64,000 nucleotides of DNA from Ilyonectria destructans (taxonomy: Eukaryota > Ascomycota > Sordariomycetes > Hypocreales > Nectriaceae): the NCBI GenBank assembly GCA_020740775.1, contig JAHEWK010000005.1, positions 2,666,001-2,730,000 of the forward strand, written 5' to 3'. The notes under the pieces are model-generated. The model did not search any database and was not told where the DNA came from. It was given only the letters and a program-made list of their open reading frames with translations. Below, one piece after another: positions 1-11,512 of this stretch (positions within the stretch are counted from its first letter, which is position 1; each line of letters begins with the position of its first letter). The position numbers and the translations under genes are program-made.

Positions 1-1732
1 TGCCTTGCGTCCAGGGATACGCGGATTTGATAGATTACCTGTCAATTAACAGACCGAGCGGGGCATCATCCGGGAGCAATGGAAAGCGCGGGGGCCGCGA
101 GTTGAACGCGACTGCAGGCCATCCTCCTGCACGTTCGAGCAGTGGACACGACGCGAGGGGGAATTGAGAACTGATCAGAGGTGAAGCGAGGAAAAAGAAA
201 GCATGGGCCCTGAGGCATGGGCCACGAGACACGGTTAACTGCAAACCGTTTAGGGCCGTGGGGTTGGCGACCCGACTGAGTCGAGAGTTGCGAGGTGATG
301 TGAGGATCAAACAGCTTTACGGCATCGCGCTGAGCCGGCAGGGATAAGGCCCTTGAACCTGACCCTCCCCATCACGGGAAGTGCACTGAAGGGGCACGGG
401 CACTAAAAAGGGGAGGTTCGCTGGGGGATTTGCACAGGGGGAAGGGCGGCGTAGGGCAGGGCAGCGTATAGGGCACTACGATGCGCTACAGCGTAGTACA
501 TCGCACTATAGGGCCACTCCCGAACTCCCGAACTCTGGAGGGCACCACGAAGGGCACTATCACAGGGGCACTACGGGAAAGCACCGGAAAGTTTGCGTCC
601 ACAAGGACGGCCCGGCTGGGCTCTCGCCGCGGCGGGCAACTTTCATCAGCTAGCCAGGCACCGCGATTAGAACCCAAGGGCTATTAGGGCCCTAATGACT
701 CCGAACAGATCTAGGAGATCAGAGGTGTGCCCTAAGAGTTCCCTTGAGCGATGGCGGCTACAGGGGGTGGCATGTTTGTATAAGACAGAGAGGTCCGAGA
801 ACCTCTGCTACTGCGCATGCCACCAAACTATTGGCGAGCAGGCTGCCCGCGAAAACCACCCAGCGCTGGCATCAGTGGAGGAGGATGGCCGCTAGGAATA
901 GAAAGAGACACTAATGCCTGGCAGACGTAAATCCCCCTCCCAACTAGTTGTGAGAGGGTGGTGTCCTCGGTGCTAGTTTAGCGGCTGCCACACCGCCCGC
1001 GGCTGGCATTGGCGCGGACCTTGGACTCGCCAAAAAAAGAAAATATTGCCCGGATTTGGCCTCTGACCAAATTCCCCGGCCGCAACAGGACAACGCCCAA
1101 AAACTAAGCAAACAAGAGTCAATTTTTTCCCCTGTGATCTTCCTGACGTTACTTCGATCCAACCATAGTCCCGTCGTAGCCCACAAGCGCGGGCTGTGAT
1201 ATGATTATTGCTCTTGAAGACGCAGCCAAAGGTCTGGGGTTGGTGCTGATTGGCTCCCCATCAAGCCCCGATACGTCGGTCCCTGTGCGTCTCTGCGAAT
1301 TCACGCTTCCAGCTTCAGTCGTGGACTCGTTGCCTGGTCGAGTGGTTTTGCTTGTTTCTGTTGCGAGTGTCTTGGCTCCGCAGCGGTTCGTATCCGAAAT
1401 CCGTTCTACTGCACGGAGGGTAGACGTGCCAAGGACTCTCACCCACGCATCCACTTCCAACTCGAGTCCATATTGGTACGCGGGCACAGACCAAGCACCT
1501 CCAATTCCGCGGTCGGATAGCATATCGTCTGCAAATTCTTTCGTCGACCAGACCGCAGCTTCCAGTTGGTCTGTCTAGGTCAATCCAGTTTTCTTCAGCT
1601 CGCTTCGCCCGGCTCGCTTCCAGCGACGTTGTTTTTCTCGCCTCGTGGACTTCCGGAGCAGCTCTCCGCAACCCTCGTATCGGTGGAGAATTTTTGTCCA
1701 GCATCAAAAATCTTGACCAGAACCCGCCCAAG
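1..1732. other. Leading intergenic stretch, no supportable gene
   Basis: Open frames here on both strands are short, arginine/serine-rich and lack splice-compatible continuation or recognisable domains. Positions 380-575 contain several loose copies of a GGGCACTA word, giving a weak direct-repeat texture. The last few hundred bases are pyrimidine-rich and probably hold the promoter and 5' leader of the IPI3 gene, whose ATG is at 1733. No tRNA or transposon ends were found. Confidence 0.6.
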
Positions 1733-3136
1733 ATGCTCTCGCAGGACTTCGTCTCGGCCATCTGCGGCCCTGCGCTCGCTGCCAACACCGCCATAGCTAA
1801 GGATGTGGGCATCTACTCACACGCTCTGACTCCCTCTCACGCCGTCAAGGCAACCTTCAAGAAGAGTTCCACCCCGGTCAACTGCCTGGCCGTCAGCGAC
1901 ACGCACATCTTCGCGGCCCAGCACCAAAAGGCCCACGTCCACGTCTACTCCCGTCAACGCGGCAACCAGGAAGCCCTCGTCCCCTTCCCCGAAAGGATCC
2001 GCAGCTTGACCCTCGCCGGCCAAGTCTTGGTCCTGGGTACCGCCGAGGGGAGACTGTTTCTGTGGGAGGTCAGTCAGCCCACTCCATTGCTTCTGCCCGC
2101 CACATGGCATATAACTTGATGCAAGCCATATATTCCAGCTACTGACGGGTCATAGGTGTGCACGGGCCGACAAGTGTCAACTCCCCCCTGCCATGTCCAG
2201 GCCGTTTCGTGCTTGGCTGTCACGCCCTATCACATCCTGTCCGGCTCAGACGACTCCAACATCAACGTCTGGTCGCTGTCAAGCCTTTTGGCGCTGGACG
2301 TGCAGGCAGAGCATGAACCTGAGCGGACTCTGTCCAACCACCGCGGCGCCATCACCAGTCTAGTGGTAGGCTCGAGCACCAACTCCGAGACCAGCATATG
2401 CGTGTCTGCAAGTAAGGATAAGACATGCATTGTCTGGAACTTCCAGACCGGTCAGATTCTCCGGACGTTGCTCTTCCCAACGCCACCCCTCTGCGCTTGT
2501 CTCGATCCAAGTGCGCGAGCCCTTTTCGTTGCTTCTGAGGACGGCTCTCTCTTCCTCGTTGAGCTGTTTGGGGGCCCAAAGCCGGTTCTTGGCTCCCGGA
2601 GTACGGAACCCGCTTCCATTGTCATACAGGTCAACGCCCCGCTTGCAGTCTCAGACTCAGAGGCCGGTCCGCCGTCCTGTCTTGCTCTCTCATACGATGG
2701 GACTTCAATCCTATCGGGTCACACCAAAGGCAAAATCTTTCGGTGGAGCCTGGCAGACAATGCCCACCCAACTGAGATGGCCAATCTCAACGCAGCTGTC
2801 ACGAACCTATGTTTCGTCTCGCCACTCCCAACCGCACAGCCAACCAAAGCTATCAATATTGTCAAGCCGAATCACAACCAGAAGAAGTACGTGTTCACTG
2901 CTCAGCTCGACAGTGATCTGAGTTCCGCCACACGGTTCAGTCAAATGCTCGACTCCAAGGGCTTCTCATCAGAGTCGATTGAGACAGCAATCCCCACCCT
3001 CTCCCCTTCGTCAGATGAGGAAGAGGACCCTGAGCTAGCGAGGCAGAACCAGCAATTCTGGGCCATCATCAACAACCACCCGGCTTTGCAGAAGCCTGAT
3101 TTCCACCAGCCTGCTGCAACCCAAAGCCCCGCCTGA
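1733..3136 (+). CDS. IPI3: Pre-rRNA-processing WD40 protein Ipi3 (Rix1 complex)
   Basis: Two exons, 1733-2068 and 2156-3136, flank an 87-nt intron (GTCAGT..CATAG), giving 438 aa. The start is the ATG at 1733, because the N-terminus (MLSQDF, then AKDVGI, FKKSSTP, CLAVSDTHIFAAQ) matches my memory of fungal Ipi3. The protein is a WD40 beta-propeller with blade motifs such as GSDDSNINVW, SASKDKTCIVWNF and SGHTKGKIFRW. Ipi3 (WDR18 in animals) works with Rix1/Ipi1 and Rea1 in the nucleoplasm on ITS2 processing and 60S pre-ribosome maturation. The C-terminus (about residues 380-438) is an acidic tail with SSDEEEDPE. The gene stands alone and its 3' side is intergenic. The call rests on recognised motifs, not on an alignment. 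Confidence 0.9.
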
Positions 3137-4828
3137 ACGTGTCTCGCTGCAAGAGATGCCGCCACGGCTGCAAGCGATGCAACCTTCTTTCCTTCGGATC
3201 CCGCCCAAACAACACACGTCACTTTCCGTGCATGCCACCTTCAGCCTCCAAGGGCTCGAGCGTCATGGATTGCAGGAGCATGCATGTGAGGTCCGATATA
3301 TGCCACACATATATAGCTCGCAGGCGCTTGCCATGTCACCCTGCTGCACCGCCTTAACGCCGTCCAACGACAATCATAGGTTGTGCATCAGTAATTGTGA
3401 TATATTCAGTTGGGGGCATTGCCCTTGACTAACAAACCCACCCGGTCCCCATACACAGGACCTCTTCTCACAGGGGCCATGCTTGGTGATGCCTGGGCAA
3501 ATACCGGTGTGCAACGCTCTGAAGCTTGTGGACACACACCTTGGGCACAAATGCTACCCAACCCGGGCCTATGCTCCATCTTGATCAGAATTGAACATGC
3601 AGGATGCATCACTGCGGTGCTTCGTGGCCGTCGCTGGGCATACAGATCGCAACTTCCGGATCAAGGTTGGCCGGTGTGCCCGTGGGTTGCGTGTGATGCA
3701 GCCGAACAAGAAAGGAATTGAGGGATGCAAGGTCCCCCAAGCTATTATCATGGTCCATCTATAGTTAGAGGGCATTACGATGGCGGGGTTCATTGTCCGG
3801 TAATGTCCTCGAAAATGACACCCAATCGCTGTCTTTACTCAATTATCACAAATCACACGGTACCTTCTCGCGCAATTAAAGAAAATCACACTCGTATTTG
3901 CCCTACAACATATCAAGACCAAGGAAAGTCGCAAACGCTACCTTTGAGGCTGGAGCCGTACAATGAGGGGCAACTTTATGTGCGCAAACCCATGCTTTTG
4001 AGAGCAGCATCTGAGAGAGAGAACCAGCAACATATGGGGAATTTCGTGGGGTTGCAATGGATCGATCGATTCCAACAACGTGGGCGACTGGGATCAGTCG
4101 CGAACTGGGGACGTAGCATCGAAATGGCCCCATGATGACCAAGGTGCTTTTTCCCATGATCCTTGATTGGCCTAGTTTTCAGTGAGGGCGCAGGTCTTGA
4201 GTGCGTTCTTGGGTTATCGTATTTGGTCAAGCGGGTCATGCGGAACGAACGGCAAGGGTCCCTAGGGTCCCATCGTCGGGCCTGTTCTATTCCGTCATGC
4301 TGGTGCGCGTGGTGCGGTATTGGGAGCTTCTCATTCACCGCATGGTTATATCCCATGTCCAAAGTTTCCGGTATCAGAAGAGCGATGAGGCGAAGAGCCG
4401 TGCGGGCGCAATGCAAGGCAGGATCAGGCACGTCTTACAGTAAAAGCATCCTGGGTATTTATCCATGAGAACACGTTGATGGCAATCACAACTATGAATT
4501 AATAACCTCCAGCCAGGATGACGCCGACACAACTCTCCTCCCGCAATCAAAAAGCCGACATTCCTAGATACCTCCGGCGATTGTGCGACAGCGCTAACAA
4601 TGTTAAGTAATATATTCGCACTGTTACCTCACACATTTCCAACCCGTGCTTGCACAGTGTATATGTCGCCGTATCTTTCCTCTCCGGGGAATGTCCGGCC
4701 GGAGCGGCAAATTTCTCCGCCCCGACTAACACCGAACACCAATCGCCAATGTCTTGCATCACCGGCCACCCAAAAGCCAGCCGCGATCTCTTCCTCCGCC
4801 GCTCCTCTCAACCCCATCCACCCCCAGA
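3137..4828. other. Intergenic, nothing supportable
   Basis: About 1.7 kb lies between IPI3 and ISD11. Short frames on both strands (the longest about 180 aa, overlapping the ISD11 leader) show no domain, no coding periodicity and no splice support. The last few hundred bases presumably include the ISD11 promoter. No repeat ends or RNA genes were seen. Confidence 0.55.
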
Positions 4829-5413
4829 ATGTCCGTCGTTGGAACGTTAAAGGGCGACATGCCGCAACAAGTACGATCACTCGTAAGTCACCTGCTTCTC
4901 CCCTTCGTCCGCGCGCTCTCCAAGATAGCCGCCTGGCCGAATTTCTTCCCAGAGTGGGAGGGCGTGAATGCCAGCGACTTCGGGTGCACGACCAGCGCCG
5001 CACAACCTACCGATATGGAACGATTGGATGGCTAACATATGGACTCCGATTTAGTACCGCCAATTATTACGGCAAGGCGAGCAATTCGCCGCCTACAACT
5101 TCCGCGAGTATGCGAAGCGACGGACGAGAGATGCATTCCGGGAGAATATGACCGAGCGGGACCCCCGCAAGGTCCAGGAACTGGTTCAGAAGGGTCTCAA
5201 GGACCTCCAGGGCCTGAAGGTACGTGGCGATACTGTTGGTCATCATGGCGGAGGTCAGAGCTGACAGAAGGAACAGCGGCAAACGGTCATCAGCCAGTTC
5301 TACGAGTTTGATCGCTTAGTTGTTGAGGGATCGCTCTCGGTACGTTTATTTCCTCACTGACCATAATTTCGGCGTATTGACAAGAAGACTAGGCCAAGCA
5401 GAAACACAGCTAG
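4829..5413 (+). CDS. ISD11: Isd11/LYRM4, LYR-motif partner of cysteine desulfurase Nfs1
   Basis: Four exons: 4829-4882, 5055-5219, 5277-5339 and 5393-5413, giving 100 aa. Exon 1 ends in RSL and exon 2 starts YRQLLRQ, so splicing creates the LYR motif (residues 18-20), which defines the family. [17 protein letters not shown] and [18 protein letters not shown] follow. Isd11 is a small helical mitochondrial matrix protein that binds and stabilises the Nfs1 desulfurase with acyl carrier protein for Fe-S cluster synthesis. The last exon codes six residues (AKQKHS) and the stop. An alternative acceptor ending at 5266 would start exon 3 at 5267 and insert KEQ before RQTV; I prefer 5277. All four exons keep frame. 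Gene prediction programs may miss this gene because no single frame covers it. Confidence 0.9.
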
Positions 5414-6193
5414 AAGAGACATTAAGGCAGAAGAAGCACGGGTATTTACGCCCTGATGCCGACGGCAGTCATAGAGGCTCACAGATGCGAACAGACACAA
5501 CTGATCTCGCCGAGCTGGTGCAAGCCTTCAATCGACCATTGCAAAAAGGAGATGGAATGGAGTGTATAGTAGGAACTGCGGCAATGTATATCTATCGGAT
5601 ACCACAAACTGGGGCTGGAGGGCAGCAACAGCTCGGGCGAGGGCTGCACGAAGGCGATGAAGGCAAAGGCACGTCATATTTGGGGTACTAGACGGCGGAT
5701 CTCAATTCTAAGACCGGTGCAATTATCCGCGCCCGTATCTTGAGGGAGATGTGATCATGGAGGATTCCCGAGAGGGGCTTCAGGAGATTCCATCTTTCCC
5801 GACAACCACTCCTCTCCAATTCACCTAGGGCTCGGCAGAGCTAGAATACAGACAGCTCTAGGCACACTCGGCTCATTCAATATAAAATGCCTGATTTGTC
5901 ACATCATGCTCCATAGGAGCCCCCTCTGCGCATTTTGGTGCCTTCTCCTTGGCAGCACCAAGTCCGCGGAGCTTATGTCATCGCCAACCAACCCCTGATT
6001 GGCCAGAATCTAAACACCAATCCTCACGCTCGTCGCGACAAAAGCTCAGCCTCTCTCAGCCTCCTTCGAAACAAACCAGGCCACGGGCGCATTGCACGAC
6101 ACTTGCGGCACGACCCAATCGCAGCGCCCCATTTTTTCGACTTAATTCCATCACCATTTTTGCGCCAGCAGCTGTGCTCTAACGTCGGCGACA
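5414..6193. other. Intergenic, nothing supportable
   Basis: This stretch separates the ISD11 stop from the ATG of the acidic repeat protein. The 6000-6190 part is pyrimidine- and CA-rich, as expected for a promoter and 5' leader. No gene or repeat is supported. Confidence 0.5.
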
Positions 6194-8796
6194 ATGGCTC
6201 CAGGCGTAGGTGCCTACACGGTGGCTTGATTCTCGCGGCTCTAACTAACAGTGATGCACAGACGCGACGCGCAAATCGCAGCGGATACGCCGAGCACGAC
6301 GACTTCGAAGGTACGACCGCGTTGTTTGGGGATTGCGACGGCTACTGATTATCTCCAGGTCTCCCAGTGCGACAATGGCGCCACGATTGGGTCAACGTCG
6401 CGCCGCCGCCTCAGCAGGAGCAACAGCAGCAGAACGACATCTGGTCGATCGACGTCATCCACGGCATGCCGAAGGACTCGCACCTTCTGCCGACACATAG
6501 CCAGGAATTACTCCTCGCCGCGCGATCCGGTCGATTGTACAAGCGTCCCGCGCCAGTTGAGGAGGAAGAGGCTGACCCCGAAGCGATCCCCGAGAAGCCA
6601 GAGAAGAAGGAGGAAGATGACAGCGCCAAGGGATACAGCATCAAACTCTGGAAGCAAATTCCCCGGAATGTCGAGGCCCCGGCCGTCTCGCACTTGGCCA
6701 AGCGACGAAAGAACACCGTGACCATTGCCAGCAAGACAATCGAGGACAAGCCCCAGGGGCCGACTGTCACTAGGGCGACTGTGAGAAAGGTTGATGCCGC
6801 TGGAAACCCATACACTGAAGAAGTCATCCTGGGAGAGGGTCGACAGGTGGAGGGCGAGATCATTTCCACCAGGGTCGAGGCGGCGCCGGGTCTAAACGGC
6901 CAGGCCCCCGTTGCGGCACCTCAGAACGCAAGGAGACGACCACCCCCACCGAAGAGAAAGTCCAAGGCTGGTCCTGGCCGAGGCAAGAAGAAGGCAAAGA
7001 TCCCTCTTCTTGGTGCAGGACAGCCAGTGGCTGCTGCGGCCCCGATAAATGGCGCCGCGGCTCCTGCTACAGTCAAGCCCGAGCCGACTGGCGAAAACGT
7101 GAGATCTCCCGCTCGTTGCATGCAGTATAACGCTAACCACCATCAACAGGGCATCAAGCAAGAAGGCGAAGATAACGCCAACCACGATAGCGAAATGGCC
7201 GAAGGGGACGACGACGATGACGATGACGACGAGGAGGGTGAGGACGGCGACGAAAACGAGGATGGTGACGAAGGTGCTGAGACACCAGCCGAAAGCACTC
7301 AGCACGGAAGTACAAACGGCGACGGCGACAAGGCTCAGGATCATGAAATGGCAGACGCTGTGCCCGCTGTTGAAACGTCCTCGTTTGATCCTCCTGATGT
7401 TGAGATGGGAGGCAACGAGGTTCCATCAGAGCCACAGGCACCTCCCAACCCTCTCAGCCTAGCCCCTCCTCTTCCTCCTCTCAACCTGACCCCCAGCATG
7501 TCAAAGCTTGAGGGAAGCCCACTTAAGAACGTCATTATGCCCTCTCCCACAACGGAGGTTCCCCCGGATGTCTCACTAGATAACACATTCACCACGGAGC
7601 ACGTTGTCGAGAAGGTCGAAGCCACTGAGGCTACGCCAATCGTGGAGCCGGTCACGACTGAGCCTCCTTCAACTGCCGCAGAAGAGGCACCCGAGACTAC
7701 TACCGACACCATCGCCCCTAAGGACGAGTCTCCCAAGGAGGACACGTTGCTGCCTCCTCCGCACGAGCAAGTCGGTAACATCGCCACCACTCCCACTGCT
7801 GAGGACTCGGGTAGCACGGTTGCAGACAGTGCAGAGATTCCTATCGAGGAGGTCGAAACAGGAGAAGAAGCAATCCTGGAGAATCCACCCCTAGAGCAGG
7901 ACGATATCACTATGACCGAGGACGCTATTAAGCAAGAGGATTCCGCGCCTGCCAGCATTGCCATGTCTGAGCCCGCAGAGCTCCCTCCAGTCGAGCCCGA
8001 AGCAGTCGAAGACATCATGGAAACTGATGTACTTGCTGAGGCGCCCGCTGAGCTCACCCCTGAGGAGGCAAAGCCTGCTTCGCCTCTGAAGGAAGAGACT
8101 CCTGTGGTTGCCGATGCCTCTGAGGAGCCTGACTTGCTTGGTGGATTACTTGGTGAGCTGGACCGTCAGGTCGATGAGAAGATGGAGATGGAGATGGAGA
8201 TGGAGATGGAAACTCTGGTGTCTGAGCCAGCCGCCGAGCCCGCTGCTGAACCAACCCCTGAACCTATCCCTGAGCTTGCCCCAGAAGCTACTCCTGAGGC
8301 TGCTCCTGAGGCTGTCCCTGAGGCCGCCCCTGAGATTATCGAGCCTGTCGTCGAGTCTATCTTCGAGCTTGTCGCCGAATCTGCCGTTGAGCCTGATGTC
8401 GAACCAGTCGTCGAGTTTGTGGTCGAGCCTGTCGTCGAGCCTGTCGTCGAGTCTGTCGTCGAGTCTGTCGTCGATATTCCGCTTGAACCCGCCGTCGAAC
8501 CAGTCGTCGAACCAGCCGCTGAGCCTGCTGCCGACGCTGCTCCCGAACTCGCTGCCGAACTCGCTGCCGAACCGGCTCCTGAGCCAGTCCCTGAATTTGC
8601 TCCCGAGCCTGTACCTGCATCGACCGAGCCTTCAGAGGCCCCCGTGCCAGAGGCAGAACCCTCTGAGAACAAGGTAGAAGAGCCTATCCCGGAGGTACCC
8701 GTGCCCGAGGTCTCCCCCTCAGAAACCCCCGCAGCAGACCCACCCGTCGAGGCACCACCTGCAGAGGAGAAGAAGGAGGATAATCCGGCGTCTTAA
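6194..8796 (+). CDS. Large acidic Glu/Pro/Val-repeat protein, function unknown
   Basis: Four exons are inferred: 6194-6205 (MAPG), 6262-6310, 6359-7098 and 7150-8796, giving about 812 aa. Splicing yields a basic conserved-looking start (TRRANRSGYAEHDDFEG, then LPVRQWRHDWVNV). A segment IWSIDVIHGMPKDSH is followed by LPTHSQELLLAARSGRLYK. Around residues 210-235 there is a Lys/Arg-rich stretch (PPPKRKSKAGPGRGKKKAK) that looks like a nuclear localisation signal. A poly-Asp/Glu run follows at 7207-7280. From about 8220 the protein becomes long tracts of PEPV, EPVVE and EPAAE repeats. The last intron (7099-7149) is 51 nt, a multiple of three without an in-frame stop, so retention would simply add 17 residues. 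I do not recognise the family. A nuclear or chromatin role is only an inference from composition. Confidence 0.75.
8176..8210 (+). repeat. GGAGAT hexanucleotide microsatellite within a coding exon
   Basis: About five tandem GGAGAT units encode alternating Met-Glu in the acidic repeat protein. The unit is six bases, so copy-number change keeps frame. Length polymorphism between strains is likely. Confidence 0.85.
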
Positions 8797-9088
8797 GCGT
8801 CATTGTGTTGGGAACTGGGAGGAGTACATTTGACAGTTTGAGTGGATTTCGTCAAGACAACTGTTTTGGATAGACAGATGGTCAGGATTGTTGGGCTCAA
8901 TCTTTTGGTTGAATGCTTCGTTGTTTTTTGTTTGCTCTGGGCTGTGCAATACGGAGAATGGACTGGGTGGGCGTTTTTTTGTACAACAGAATCTTGCTAT
9001 GGGAGAGGATCCTGGGTAGAGTTCAGTGAATGAACGGCCGTTTTGCTGGTTTAAACTAAGTGTTTCTATTCGTCATGGGTGTATAAAC

Positions 9089-10259
9089 TCATTCTCTACT
9101 GGCAGTCTTGCTTTCAAGACGTGGGAATGGTGCTGTCGTTGGTCGATTTCGGACTCCCTGTCCATCCACATTCTGCACCGCCGTGCTCGTTCCGACGCTT
9201 GTATCTCCAGCTCCGTTGTCTATCTCCGGCAACGCATACCGCCCGTGAACGCGAAACCCCCGAGCATGAGCATTGCTCAGCCCTAGCAGCGCAGCACTCA
9301 ACACCAGCAACCCCACGAGCACAATGGCGCCGGCTTGGGTCATGTTGCCGCTCAGCGCGGCGACGATGTACACGATCAGCTTGGCAGCAGCCTCAAAGTA
9401 CCCGTCCAGGTGCGACTGCGCGCGCAGCCAGGCCTGCGTGGTGAGGGCCTGGAGGTCTGCGTCCAGGCCACGCAGGCGAACGATGTTGCCGCCGCCGAGG
9501 TCGATGCTGTATTCGGTGATGTGATGGTCAGGCGGTACCGTGGTGGGACTTGTAGAGGGTGGTTCAGTGCGGTTCTTGATGGCCCAGATGTTGAGGACGC
9601 GGGAGAGGATGAGGGCGAGGATGATCGAGAGCCCCCACCAGTCTTCGAAGAGTACCATGAAGGTTGTGGAGGCAACTGTGAGAATCGGGGTGGTGAGGTA
9701 CATGAAATGGCTTAACCAGTCCATATCTGGGGGCGAGAAGTCATGAGACTCCTCGTCTTCCTCATCCGCAATCTTTCGTCTCCGTCTAAGCACTCGGCGC
9801 AGCCGCTTCGTCACCTCCCATCCCTCCACAGATCCCACGTCCAGTGTCACGATCCTTTTCTTGTCTTCGCGACACAGACTTAGGAGATAATTCACCGTGA
9901 CGACGTTCTTGATGCCATATCGTCTCTCCGAGGCCCCAGCTACGCCTGGTACTGCCGACGCTGCGGGCAACGCGATCAGCCCAATGGGGGCTTCGCGGTC
10001 GAGGTATTCGCAAGCTTGCTGATAGTGCAGGCCCGGGGCGAGGACAAGAGAGTCGAGCCAGGATGAGCCGCCGGTTATGGCGGTCCTGTGGGCGATGGTG
10101 CGAAGGTCGGCGAGGGCGAGGAGGCCACTCGCGGAGAGAGTGAGGTTGGGGATTGGGGTAGTTTTCCAGGAGGATATTAGGGATCTGGGTAGTAGCTGTT
10201 ATGTCCTTGTTAGCTGTGGCTGGATAGTATCGGCGTGAACAGCTTGACCGTACCTCCAT
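9089..10259 (-). CDS. Predicted multi-pass membrane protein, function unknown
   Basis: The model has a 6-nt first exon (ATGGAG, 10259-10254), a 58-nt intron (GTACGG..AACAG, with an AGCTAAC branch point) and one long exon 10195-9089, giving 370 aa. No in-frame ATG was seen upstream of the exon-1 ATG without a stop, which is why the micro-exon is chosen. The N-terminal half looks soluble, with IPNLTLSASGLLALADL and then a basic run (KRLRRVLRRRRK, about residues 135-146) and an acidic DEEDEE. Three or four hydrophobic segments follow: MYLTTPILTVASTTFMVL, GLSIILALILSRVLNIW, AAKLIVYIVAALSG and GAIVLVGLLVLSAALLG. The gene is convergent with its acidic-protein neighbour, with 292 bp between stops. 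No family was recognised. Confidence 0.7.
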
Positions 10260-10985
10260 GATAGCGGATCTCGTGCAAGATAAGCAAAAGACGACACTCA
10301 AGATCTTAAAGTTGACTCCTCAAGACTTAGCGCAAGCTCCTGGTCGGCGGTTTAACCGTCCTTCGTTCCTTTATCTCATAGGAAGACGTATCAAGGTGTA
10401 TAAAGACGAGAGCGGAAACTAGGAATCAGACATCACACGCACTGTTAAACGGGACCTTCTTGGGGGCAGCCAAATCGTCTGAACACCCTCTTCTCGACGA
10501 GGTAGAGAATCGTGGTTTCACTATTGCTAGATGATGACTATTGGTATGTGCACATGCCTTCTCAGATAAAGTGTTGATGACGATGTTGATGACTGAGGTT
10601 GTTTACGCTTGGCACGAGACATGTTGCCGCGAGGGGAGATCCTATGACACCCTGCATGGGGCTAAGTACTCAAGGTATTGGTTGGGAGCAAAAAAACTGC
10701 CGACGGTTGCTCACATTCTAACATTTAAAATGAAACATGTCTCGGCAGGGTATAAGCGTGACATGTTTCTTGAATTTGGCAAGTCAAGCGCCTCCATGTC
10801 ACTCCATCCCGTCTCAGGATAGATAAGTCAAGGTGGTTGCGAGGCTTATTAATGAATGCGGCCACCTAGATCTGCACAGCAATCTGCTGGGTCGGTCCAC
10901 GCATTCAAAAAAGAACGGCAGGAAGAATATCAAGGTATGAAAAAGGCAAAAAGAAAACCCTGAGTGAAGGGGTCTAGGAGTTATT
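10260..10985. other. Intergenic, nothing supportable
   Basis: A 93-aa open frame at 10541-10822 (plus) has no recognisable domain, signal peptide or splice support, so I do not call it. The rest is AT-richer promoter-type sequence between the membrane-protein start and the tRNA. Confidence 0.5.
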
Positions 10986-11115
10986 CGACAGAGACAGGAT
11001 TCGAACCTGCGATCCCTAGGGAATCAGATATCTAGGCTCATTTACTGGCGGATCCGGAGATCGTATTTCAATGAGCGCTTCAAGTCTGACGCCTTAACCA
11101 CTCGGCCACTCTGTC
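10986..11115 (-). tRNA. tRNA-Ser (anticodon UGA) with a 49-nt intron
   Basis: Read on the minus strand, the acceptor GACAGAG (5' end at 11115) pairs with CTCTGTC before a G discriminator at 10986. The D-arm box GTGGCCGAGTGG and the T-arm box GGTTCGAATCC are present. The anticodon stem TCAGA/TCTGA encloses a loop C-T-TGA-A, then an intron, then A, placing the intron one base 3' of the anticodon as is usual. The intron contains an internal GCTCATT/AATGAGC hairpin. Without the intron the molecule is about 81 nt with a long variable arm, as expected for serine. Confidence 0.93.
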
Positions 11116-11512
11116 ACTGATTGGCGGATGGTATCCGATTGTAAAATGTGGGGGAGATTTTATGAGTTATAAAGCCTAAGCTGCAAACAGTGGAACCAGT
11201 GTGCCTTCGAGCAATCATTTCCCACCGTTGCCACAAGACATGAACTCATGAAGCTCAATTAAATAGTGATCCATTATCGCAAATGTCGCTTTACACGTGG
11301 GAATCAAGGCTATATATATGAACACGACTACTTCTAGTCTATTTGCAACTTAATCAACTTCTCAGTATCGTCAGAGTTCTTTCGCATTTCCAAAACCTCC
11401 TAGATCAAGTCGACCAAGTGAGTCGCCCGCTGGTCTACCCTGGATGCGGGTTCCAGTCAGAAGTCTAAAGATCAGATGATGAGTCTTATTCGTGGCATTT
11501 ATCAAAAGCATC
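11116..11512. other. Short intergenic, nothing supportable
   Basis: This AT-rich stretch lies downstream of the permease stop and upstream (on the minus strand) of the tRNA gene. No gene-like frame was found. Positions 11488-11512 hold the out-of-frame continuation of the permease discussed in the findings. Confidence 0.5.

Noticed and set aside
1201..1578. 125-aa plus frame before IPI3
   Set aside because: Overlapped by a minus frame of equal length (1149-1523); no motif, and probably promoter or leader DNA.
8166..8672. Minus-strand 168-aa Ser/Gly/Thr-repeat frame opposite the acidic protein
   Set aside because: It is only the reverse reading of the Glu-Pro-Val repeat codons; no start context, domains or promoter.
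10541..10822. 93-aa plus frame
   Set aside because: No signal peptide, domain or splice support; composition not convincing.
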